A program made the position numbers and the translations under genes. Below, in pieces: positions 11,346 to 22,300 of a DNA stretch of 64,000 bases. The notes under the pieces were generated by a model. That model searched no databases. It worked only from the letters and a program-made list of their open reading frames with translations, and was not told the origin of the DNA. Source of the stretch: Chrysemys picta bellii (taxonomy: Eukaryota > Chordata > Testudines > Emydidae); assembly GCF_011386835.1 (NCBI RefSeq), contig NC_088805.1:12768836-12832835 (forward strand), in the 5' to 3' direction. Position 1 is the first letter of the stretch; each line of letters opens with the position of its first letter.

Positions 11346-12299
11346 TTGATCTCACCTTGTGCACACATAGATAGGCTAATTTACTTCCCTAGGACCATTC
11401 ACATGAGTAAAACAAGCTGGATTTAGTCCAGGGGCTGTAGAATTGATAACATTCCAGCTTCTCTGGATGATCTATTGATAGCAAACCCTGGTCTCTTGTT
11501 TGTTTTTGCAATATGCTTATGTTCACATGAATGACTAAAAATATTTAAAAGTAACTGCACACAATAGAGAACAAAGCACTGATTCTAGGTAGCAGATTAG
11601 GAATTTCAGCTGTGTAATATTCATTGTGTGTAATCTGAACAAATCATTGTCGTTTCTTAATTTTTCATTGTACATTCATGTATTGTCTTGTAAGGTACTG
11701 ATCCAAGTGGGATTGCCCCTTTGCTCCACGACTGCCAGGCTGGACTCCAGGACTGACCAATAGAATGTGAGAGGTTTCTTTTATTCACAATTTTTAAATC
11801 TTATTGAAACAGATGGCGAAATCCTTTGTTATATAAGATTACAATTAATCCATAAACCTGGAATAGAGGGAAGGTTGGTATGCATTGTGTACTAATTAAT
11901 AGGTAGGGGAGTGCTCCTACCATGCAGATCTGCATTTGATTCCTCAAGGCCCGTCTCTTATTCCCAGGATGTTAGGAGGAGAGATCACTTAAAGGCTTGA
12001 TAGAACAAACAATTCTTTGTATAAAGGACTCTTTAAAACAGTGTGCTGGTGAACTGTGCACCCTGATTCTGAAGTTGAGCTGAAGTCCATTTAGCTGAAA
12101 TTCTGAAAATTCCTCCTGGGTTTCACCACATTCTCTCAGGGGTTCCATCATTAGTATCTTAATATTACTTTTTTGCTAATTTCCCAGTCCTCCAGGCCCT
12201 TATCTAAGGGGCTGATCCTGCAAGACCTTACTCAGGCCCACCACCCGCTGAATTCAGTGGCACTATTTCCTTAATGGAGAATCAAAGGTCCATCGTGCT

Positions 12300-12480
12300 T
12301 ACTAACCAATAGCATCTGACTACCCACATCCATAAGTAACCAGTTCAGCCCTTTAAAACTGCTCCATGTTAGAGAGATCTGCAGTATTCTCATGTAGTTA
12401 GTTACTCTCTATTCCAGCTCCGCCTTCAGATGTGGTTGGGGGGGTGTGGAATGTTTCAAACAGTTGCTATGGTCACACAG
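12300..12480 (+). promoter_or_regulatory. Candidate RAB36 promoter
   Basis: The region upstream of the probable first exon has a CCAAT box (ACCAATAGC, about 12305), a G-rich stretch (12434-12444) and an X-box-like GTTGCTATGGTCAC (12463-12476). There is no TATA box and the transcription start is unknown. Confidence 0.35.
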
Positions 12481-12534
12481 TAGCATGCGGAGCTGCCGGA
12501 GTAGCTGAGAACCTGCTGCATCAGCTGCTACATG
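12477..12534 (+). other. RAB36: Probable RAB36 5' non-coding exon
   Basis: A stretch ending CTACATG|GTGAGT, a strong donor at 12535, with no coding match. Joined to the acceptor at 13298/13299 its terminal ATG would be followed by GTC TAA, a two-codon upstream frame. The 5' limit is unknown and the assignment is inference from position and the donor. Confidence 0.35.
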
Positions 12535-13298
12535 GTGAGTCCTACTTGCTACATGATCAGTTTTCTTATTGGAAATGTCTTTATTGTAAGTGCTGGTAGC
12601 AGATAATTACTCTAATAAAGGACTTTTCCCCACATCCCTCAAAGCTGCATTGTGTAGGTAGTTGGGGTAACTGGGATTTCTTAATATAATGCATGATTCA
12701 TATGAACATTACCCTTCTTCCAAGTCACGTTGTGTATTGACTTAATTCTGTCTGAGTTGCTTTTGGAAGACAGTTTTGTTCAATATCAGGAAAAGTGGCA
12801 ACTTTATCATCCTTCCGCCTCCAACCAATTGGATGAAATGAGATGTCATGTAGGATTTATAATGCAACATGCATTGGGAAGGGGCATGAGGGAGATTTCA
12901 AATAACAATATGAGAGACTTTTAAATGTTGTGTTGAGACATGTTACAAAATTATTTATCAGATGGAGAAACTATAAACACTTGTCTGTAAAATTAATCCC
13001 TGCGTGAAGGAGTCTCTTCCATCTTACTGAAATGAGACTTGGCTGCATTGTAACCTCAGAAAGCCACTCGTTGCTGTTACAGCAACATAATGAAAGAGTT
13101 CCTTTTAGCTAAGAAATGGGGCATTTATTACCAAGTGAAATCAAAGATCTACAAGCAGTGGGCTGCCATCTGCCTGGTTTTGTACCAGGAAAACAAAGAT
13201 GCAGTATCCATAAAGAATGGTCATTTCCTTTTTTCATTCACGTTTGGGGTCTGCTGAGATGATTCATGATCTTTGTCTGTCTCCTTTACAAGTTTCAG

Positions 13299-13396
13299 GT
13301 CTAATTGAGACAGACTGGATTTGGACAATGAAGTCCAGCCTAATGCATTTGATTCCTCCAGTGAGTAGGGACAGAATAATCTCCCACTTCCCCAAG
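13299..13396 (+). CDS. RAB36: RAB36 exon 2 (coding from 13328)
   Basis: The acceptor is AAGTTTCAG|GTCTAA and the donor CCCAAG|GTAAGC. It encodes residues 1-23, including [14 protein letters not shown]. The 29 bases before the ATG contain an in-frame TAA (13302-13304), so this start closes the frame upstream unless splicing differs. Confidence 0.85.
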
Positions 13397-16300
13397 GTAA
13401 GCAGTTCCTCCTCCCTGTGGCCATACAGCTTGGCACCTGGCAGGCTAAGTAGTGCCTTCCCCACCCACCCAGGAGTTTTTTCCTCCCACTTGCATTCAAT
13501 TATTTTTGCTTTTTTAAAATGCAGAAATTTTAATAATTTCTCAGCATTTCAGAGGGACCAACATCATTTCCCCTTTCTCTTCCAAGGCTGGCATCTCAGT
13601 TACCAACCTTGATCCCTTTCTTCAACCAAAAACAGACGTACATCTTGACACAAAAGCCTTGTCTGTAATTCCCACGTGTTCTTTGAACTGACACAGGTAA
13701 TTGCCACAGTTAGGGAGTTGTTACAGTAGTTTGGGAAAGATGAAAAATGTGGCTGGTATTTAATAGGCAAAAAAGGAAAATAGATTAAGTGGGGTTATAG
13801 TATTTGATGGAGTTTCCTTTCTGATGTTCTTTTTTTCAGTTGCTCAAAGGTTCTTTAAATACAATCCTTTTGGGCTGTGCCTGAAATAGTTCATGCTTGA
13901 TCTCAGCCCAAAGATTTTGTTTTTAATTTGATCAGAGTCAGCTCAGTTGTTTTATAAATTATGTAAGCATGGAGGGAAATACACTTTTTCAAAATATTCC
14001 ATTTGAAATGTTTGCACTCTTATAATTCCCTCTAGAGAAAGAGGTGTTATTAGCCTCACCCTGCACACCTGTAAAATCTTACAGGATACAAAGATAACAA
14101 CCATTGCCTAAATCATGGGTTTCAGAGTAGCAGCTGTGTTAGTCTGCATCCCCAAAAAGAACATGAGTACTTGTGGCACCTTAGAGACTAACACATTTAT
14201 TTGAGCATAAGCTTTCGTGGGCTACAGCCCATTTCACCAGATGCATAGAATGGAACATATAGTAAGAAATATATATACATACAGATAATATGAAAAAGTG
14301 GAAGTAGCCATAACAATTGTAAGAGGCTTATTAATTAAGATGAGGTATTATTAGCAGGTGAAAAAAAAACTTTTGTAGTGATAATCAAGATGGCCCATTT
14401 TAGACAGTTGACAAGAAGGAGTGAGGATACTTAACATGGGGAAATAGATTCAATATGTGTAATGACCCAGCCACTCCAAGTCTCTATTCAAACCCAAGTT
14501 AATGGTATCTAGTTTGCATATTAATTAAAACTTAGCAGTTTCTCGTTGGAGTCTATTTTTGAAGCTTTTCTGTTGCAAAATTGCCACCTTTAAGTCTGTT
14601 ACTGAGTGACCAGAGAGGTTGAAGTGTTCTCCTACAGGTTTTTGAATGTTATGATTCCTGATGTCAGATTTGTATTCATTTAGTCTTTTGTGTAGAGACT
14701 GTCCGGTTTGGCCAATGTACATGGCAGAAGGGCATTGCTGGCACATGATGGCACATATCACATTGGTAGATGTGCAGGTGAACGAGACCCTGATGATGTG
14801 GCTAATCTGATTAGGTCCTATAATGGTGTAATTTGAATAAATATGTGGACAGAGTTGGCATTGGGCTTTGTTGCAAGGATAGGTTCCTGGGTCAGTGTTT
14901 TTGTTGTGTTGAGTGGTGTGTGGTTGCTGGTGAGTATTTGCTTCAGGTTGGGGGGCTGTCTGTAAGTGAGGAGTGGTTTGTCTCCCAAGATCTGTGAGAG
15001 TGAGGGATCATCTTTCAGGATAGGTTGTAGATCTTTGATTATGTGCTGGAGAGGTTTTAGTTGGGGGCTGAAGGTGACGGCTAGTGGTGTTCTGTTATTT
15101 TCTTTGTTGGGCCTGTCTTGTAGGAGGTGACTTCTGGGTACTCGTCTTGCTCTGTCAATCTGTTTTTTCACTTCAGCAGGTGGGTATTGTAGTTTTAAGA
15201 ATGCTTGATAGAGATCTTGTAGGTGCTTGTCTCTGTCTGAGGGATTGGAGCAAATGCGGTTGTATCTTAGAGCTTGGCTGTAGACAATGGATCGTGTGGT
15301 GTGTCCTGGATGGAAGCTGGAGGCATGTAGGTAAGTATAGCTGTCAGTAGGTTTCCGGTATAGGGTGGTGTTTATGTGACCATCGCTTATTAGCATAGTA
15401 GTGTCCAGGAAATGGACCGCTTGTGTGGATTGGTTTAGGCTGAGGTTGATGGTGGGATTGAAATTGTTGAAATCATGGTGGAATTCCTCAAGGGCTTCCT
15501 TTCCATGGGTCCAAATGATGAAGAGGGAGGGGATAGCTCAGTGGGATCTGGGGCAAAATCAGTACTTGGTCCTGCTAGTGAAGGCAGGGGGCTGGACTCG
15601 ATGACATTTCAAGGTCCTTTCCAGTTCTAGGAGATAGGATATCTCCATTTGAAAAAAAAAAAAAAGATGTCATCAGTGTAGCACAAGTAAAGTAGGGGCG
15701 TTAGGGGACGAGAGCTAAGGAAGCGTTGTTCTAAGTCAGCCATAAAATGTTGGCATACTGAGGGGCCATGCGGGTACCCATAGCAGTGCCACTGACTTAA
15801 AGGTATATATTGTCCCCAAATATGAAATAATTGTGGATGAGGACAAAGTCCACATCGCAGGCTTGTTCACCTGCACATCTACCAGTGTGATATATGCCAG
15901 CAATGCCCCTCTGTCATGTACATTGGCCAAACCAGATAGTCTCTACACAAAAGAATAAATGGACACAAATCTGACATCAGGAATCATAACATTCAAAAAC
16001 CTGTAGGAGAACACTTCAACCTCTCTGGTCACTCAGTAACAGACTTAAAGGTGACAATTTTGCAACAGAAAAGCTTCAAAAATAGACTCCAACAAGAAAC
16101 TGCTGAGTTTGAGTTAATATGCAAACTAGATACCATTAACTTGGGTTTGAATAGAGACTGGGAGTGGCTGGGTCATTACACATATTGAATCTATTTCCCC
16201 ATGTTAAGTATCCTCATACCTTCTTGTCAGCTGTCTAAAATGGGCTATCTTGATTATCACTACAAAATTTTGTTTTCGCCTGCTGATAATACCTCATCTT

Positions 16301-19300
16301 AATTAATTAGCCTCTTACAGTTGGCTAATTACTTCCACCTTTTCATATTCTCTGTATTTATATATATTTCTTACTATATGTTCCATGCTATGCATCTTAT
16401 GAAGTGGGCTGTAGCCCACGAAAGCTTATGCTCAAATAATTTTGTTAGTCTCTAAGGTGCCACAAGTACTCATGTTCTTTTTGCCTAAATCATGCAACAG
16501 TCAGAGCAGTGTACAATAACCGTAAGAATAAAAGACCAGCCATACTGGGTCCAGTGGTCCATTTAGCCCAATATCCTGTGTTCTGACAGTGGCCAATGCC
16601 AGGTGCTTCAGGGGGAATGAACAGAACAGGTAATAATCAAGTGATCCGTCCCCTGTCGCCCATTCCCAGCTTCTGGCAAACAGGATAGGGACACTTAAAT
16701 TCATGATACTATAACTGAATTTAAGAAATAGCAGGGATTAATTGGGAGGGTTGTGGGAGTGGGAAGGGAAGGGAAATCAAGCCTGCTTTATTAGAAATCA
16801 GTCATAACAGAAAGAGCTCCCTGCACAAGATGAGGTATAAAAGACAGGGTAGTAAAAATGACCTGATGGATAGCATGACCAAAACTGAATTTTTTTCATT
16901 TATGGGGGAAATTAAAGTTCCTGAATCTTTAACGCCAGACAAAAAATACAGAGGTATCTTGTGTACTGTGGAGTTTATCTAGGGATTTATATGATGAAGG
17001 AGGCTTACACTCAAAAAAGTGATAAAATAAGTGATGGAGAAGATACTTTTGTTGTCTGAAGAGGAAGCTGCTGGTCTTCTTGGGAAGTTATTCCTGATTG
17101 ACTCCATGTGTGGATGCTTTTAATCTGGAATAGTTAATCCACTTTAAATTCACACCCTGTTTTATTCCAGATTAATTTTCACGTGTAGACAAACCCACAT
17201 ACGGTGTAGCCTCACTGCCTGTTAATCCAGGGAATCTTTCTCCCCTACCTGTCCTTGATGAGGGCTTCAAATTCATCACCTTGTTAATTTGTTCCTGTCT
17301 GGCTGGACGCCTTACATATTAGACATCATCTCACAATATATTCAAGTGACTGCTCTGTATTATCTGCAGTGGTACACGCCAGAGGCCTGTCTCCAGTTCA
17401 AAGACCACTTCCATGCACTGGTCAGGAGTGCCTGTCAGCAACGCAACACTGGGACAGTTGGGTGAGTCTCTGTAATAAACTGGCCTTTACATTTTAAAAA
17501 AAATTTTAAGTTCTTGTATATACCCACTTTCCTTAGTGTCTTAGCCTCACTTCTCCCCTGCCTCCATGTATTTTAGGCCACTTAAGCTGTCTCTACTGGA
17601 ATTCTCAGCCATGTTTGACAATAGTTGTCCAATGCAGTTTCCTCTGCTTCCCACAAACTGGTGTTGAAGTCGTTTTTCCTGCTGATGTAGACAGGGTCAG
17701 CCAAATTCAACAACTTGGGTCAACCATGGTCAGGGTCATCCAAGTCCAAAGGGTCAACCATTATTTTTAAATGGGTATGGAAGTCTGTTTATCCTGTGCA
17801 CACTAGCAGGACAACCAAGTTCAAAATTAGCAGTAGGGAATAGGATAGATGCAGCCTTGCTGTCGTCCTCTCAGTTGATACCAATACTGATTGAGTATAG
17901 AAAACCAGTAATTAATACAAATTTTTGGGCCAAATTCTGTTTTCATTTACACTGGTGTAAATGTGGAGTGGCTCCATTTTCAGTCAATGGAGTTGCCTAG
18001 GAATCTGGCTGTAATCCTTCAAAACTATTTCTTTCAGAAAAACTGACATTTTATACCTTCTCCTTAAAGTTGGAGCATTATTCTGGAGAAGACTAATATA
18101 TTGTGCTGAGAAATGCAAATCAATTTTCTTGTGCCTTTCATAATGCTTCTTGAATTGTTTTTTTTTAAATGTCATCTCTCCCAGAGCAGGATTTCCTTTT
18201 ACTTGTTCTTTCAGTGAAATAATAATGTTAAATTTCACAAACTCAGCCTTATGATTTCATTGCTGAGTCAATTCAGAGAGCTGAGCTGTGAGGGAGATCA
18301 TCCCTATTCAACTACAATAAATAGTTTAAAAATAAAATTGAGAAAGTTATGGGCAAAATATGTCAATGATATAAATATTCTCTTTTTGGGGGGTTTGCTC
18401 CAGTGTGAAAATCTCTCTCTAAGGGAAACTAACAGTATTTTGAGTACTCAAAATGTAGTTTACTATTCTTAAAGACAAAACTTGTTAATTTTATTGAGCT
18501 ATATCCATCTTTAAGCAGAACTCCTCATTCATCTTACTGGGGAGTCTTGCTTAAAAACTGAGGATATAAGGGCATACTATGGCCCTGTATTGCTACTTTT
18601 TCTTTGTTGTACATCTGTTGCAGGTAGCAGGGTCATTTTCTGAATCTTCAGCATGCTGGCAAAATATTATTTACTGAACAGAAATATTCTTCTCATCTGT
18701 AACCCAGACATTATTGCTTTTACAAGAATTATAGCAACTCCCCTTTCATTTAATCTGGCCCCAGTGAATGGCTAAAAGGATTTTTATTTTGGCTCCTTAA
18801 TAAAATTAAAGCCCTCTCTTTTCAATGGTCACTAGATCAGACCATTCTTATGCTGCTTCTTGGTAGACAGCTGATGGTTTGACCCCATATATGCAAAACA
18901 AGAGCACTATATGTCATGAACAGCTGTTATTTTCCTTTCCTATTATTATTAATGTGGAATATTTTTCTTTGGATGCAACAAGATAGTGTGAGCAGTTCAG
19001 TGACTGGTGGACCATATATTAGGTCTCAGTTCATGTTCCATCAGTGTGGGAGCCCCAGAGTATTTTGTTCTACTAGGAGTTAATGGAAGTCACATACTCA
19101 AACAGTTATATTCTTCTTTTGATTCCTTTTGCCTTTAATGTAGCTGATTTCATCAAGTATCATATCATCAGCAGTTAATAATCAGGGATCAGAATTTCAT
19201 GGAGCTGTGATATAACCTGATATATTGTTGAATAAAATTTGTTTCTCTTTTAAAAAGTCAGTATAGAACTATTAAATCTACTAAGGTATTACTGTAGCAT

Positions 19301-22300
19301 ACACACAAGAGACACTACATTATCATTCAGAGGTTGGTTCATCGAATACAGTCACAGTTACCCACCCACTGCAGCTCCTTAAAGACATATTAAATTACAA
19401 TTTTAAGAGTACAACTTGAGTCACTTAAAGCCCATCTGCTGCTTCCTGTGGGAGGATCCAGAGCAAAGAGGATTATTTGAAGCCAGCCTCAGATTAATAC
19501 TATTCCAAATAGTCAGGAAATCTTTTGGCACTAAACGCTGTGTTTTCTCCAGAGATAAATCTCACAGTAGATTAGTCATTAGCAGATATTTTCTTGTTCA
19601 GATCCACAGGACCCGATGCTGTGCCATTCAAGTCAACGAGTCTTGCTATTGATTTTAGTGGCAGCAGGATTGAGGCCGCACATTTCCACATGCTCACAAA
19701 TACACAGATTCTTGTATGCCGTTATGTGCAAATGCTCACACCTGCACACACACACATAAACATACACAGTACAAGCATTCTTAGTAGGAGAGAGTCTCTG
19801 CCCCAAAGAATTTACAATCTAAGAAAAACTGGACAATGTAAGAAGCACACTATTTATCTCTGTTCACAGTATTCAGTTCTTTTTGCAATTACAAATTCAG
19901 GGGCCTCCCTTCTCCTCCTTTAGTAATTGCAAATTCAGGCTCTGATACTGCAGTTGATTAAGCTAGGGCGGACTCTTGCTGCTGCACACATTCTGCGAAA
20001 ACATACCACTCTGCCTGTGCATTACAGCTTACTGGATAGGAGCCTAAATCACCATTATATGGTAAGAATATTGAAACTAAGGGCAAGTCTACACTACAGA
20101 GCTACATCAGCACAACTGCAGTGTGTCTGGTGAAGACGTGCTATGCCGATGAGGGAGTGCTTTCCTGTCGGCACAATTACTCCACCTCGCCGAGAAGCAG
20201 AAGCTATGTTGGCAGGAGAGCATCTCCCACTGACATAGCACCGGTATGGACAGTACCAAACTTGCGTCGCTCAGGGGAGGGGTACTTTTTCACACCCCTG
20301 AGCAACGTAAGTTATATTGACTTAGGCTGTAGCGTAGACCTGCCCTAGTAGTAACAGTATTGAACAATAACAAAATATTTGTTACAGGCTGAAAATATCC
20401 AAAGTGGTTGTGGTAGGAGACCTCTATGTTGGGAAAACCAGCCTCATCAACAGGTACGGTATATCTCAGCAGATTGGGTTTGCTGTTTAAATGTATAGCA
20501 ATTTCTCTGCATGCTGGACTCTGTTCCTTTACCATCTATGTTTTCAGGATGATTGCCTCATTGTAGTAAGGACTTTCAGTTTTCTATTAAATCAATAATA
20601 AAAATATTAAATATTTTTCTTCACCCCTATGCTGATCACAGTGCCCCACATTGTCTGTCTCAAGGTGGTTTGGGGGCATTAAACTGAAGGAAAACCAGAA
20701 AACCTACGATAGGCACTAAAATTCACTACAGCATCATAGAAAATCCCTGTTAGCATCTTGATCAATCCTTTTTGGCAGTGTAGGATTATTCCCTCTATGG
20801 TATATTCTCAAATATTTTGACCAGTCTCGTTTTAAATGATCCAAGATATGGGGCTTTCAACATTTCCTTTGGAGGGCTGGAGTGGCCCTCAGATTCTCAG
20901 TCTTCTTTGGAGAATTGTTCCTTAAAACGTTTTTAAAAGATCTTGCCTATTCACTGACCCCAATAAAAGGAGCTCAGGCTAGAGCACTCTCCTGAGAGGT
21001 GGGAGACCCCCCCCCCCATTCAAATCCTTTCTCTCACTCCAGCAGAGTCCCAGGCACGTGTACTAACCAAAGCATTAATTTCATTGATTCTTCCCAGAAT
21101 ACTAAGGCCAGTTCTATACTTTATGATGTGATGACTGTATCGGGATATGGAATTTAAGTAGCTTGTTATCACTATAGCTTCGTTACTACCCTCACAATTT
21201 CAGTCAGTTCCTCAATATTGGTAAGAAGTAGATTCTGGATGGTTTCTCATCCTTTTGGATAATTAATTTTTTCTCTACTTAACGTGATCCATATTCATCT
21301 ATATTTGCCACCTAGCAGATATCCCTTATAAATAAAGTATTCCATGGTTTTAATTTCTTTGATAGTCAAAAAATAGTTTATTCTGGTTTTCTCCAGTCCT
21401 GGGGGTCTGTTAGGTTACGTCTACATTACAACTGGGAGCACGCATCCCAGCGTAGGTAGACAGACTCACTGTGAGTGGGGCTTGAGCTAGCATGCTAAAA
21501 ATAGCAATGTGGACGTTGCAGCTTGGGAGGCAACACAGGCTCTCAAGTCCATCCGACCCTCTGGATCTGAGCTTGGATAACTAGCCCAAGTCTCTGCTGG
21601 GGCCACGACAGCCACACGGCTATTCTTAGCATGCTAGCTCAAGGCCTGCTAGCACAAGTCTGTCTACCCGGGCTGGGAGGCTCATTCTCAGCTGCAGTGT
21701 AGACATACCCTTAAATAAGCCCACTATAGTTTTCCCTTTGTTTCATTTACTATATCCTTACTCAGAGTAACTACCCTCTTCATTATCAATTTGTTTCTCA
21801 TTGATTTGGTAAATATTTTTGAAATACAATGTGACTGAATAGAAATCTTCTGATCCACAGTTATTTAACTCCTCCCTATATAACACACCTTGCACAATAC
21901 TGAGGCATGATACGAAATTTAAAAAACATGATGCTTTTGGCTTTCTCCTAATACTTTTTTCATTGCAGGTTTTGTAAAGATATTTTTGACCGAGACTACA
22001 AGGCAACCATTGGAGTGGATTTTGAAATTGAACGGTTTGAAATAGCTGGAGTGCCATATAATCTCCAGATGTAAGTTGGAACGTTATAGTACCAGCTGTT
22101 TTCTTTCTTGCATGCCTACAGTTTGAACAGAACTTGAATTGCTACAGGCTTTAGTGGTATCAAAACCTCTGGTTTATATTCCACACAACATAGTGCAGTG
22201 TGAGAAACACCTGCTATTCTTGGACACTGAAGAATTTCAAGATTTTAGTATAAACCTCATTCTGTTGGGTTCCTTATCTCTGAAAGCTTTATAATTGTAC

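Larger units (their letters stand above)
7087..12300. other. Intergenic region between RSPH14 and RAB36
   Basis: About 5.2 kb with no recognisable exon. It holds two MIR-like SINEs (7795-7975, 8135-8345) and a CR1 3' end (11173-11345, minus); the rest is AT-rich and unassigned. Open frames such as 10085-10279 (minus) and 10190-10399 (plus) lack splice or family support. Confidence 0.6.
14118..16480. mobile_element. Penelope-like element with two inverted halves
   Basis: The insertion is flanked by a 14-bp duplication TTGCCTAAATCATG (14104-14117 and 16481-16494). The left half (14118-about 15848) is a minus-strand PLE: 3' end with hammerhead-like core, GIY-YIG endonuclease (14525-14761, [12 protein letters not shown]), linker (14818-15396) and part of the reverse transcriptase (to about 15848). 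The right half (about 15858-16480) is a plus-strand 3' piece with the endonuclease and 3' end. Both ends of the insertion are therefore PLE 3' ends. Both coding halves carry stops. A Cry SINE interrupts the left half. It lies in RAB36 intron 2. Confidence 0.85.

Noticed and set aside
13217..13612. 131-codon frame around RAB36 exon 2
   Set aside because: Only 13328-13396 is conserved; the frame reads through the acceptor and donor into intron.
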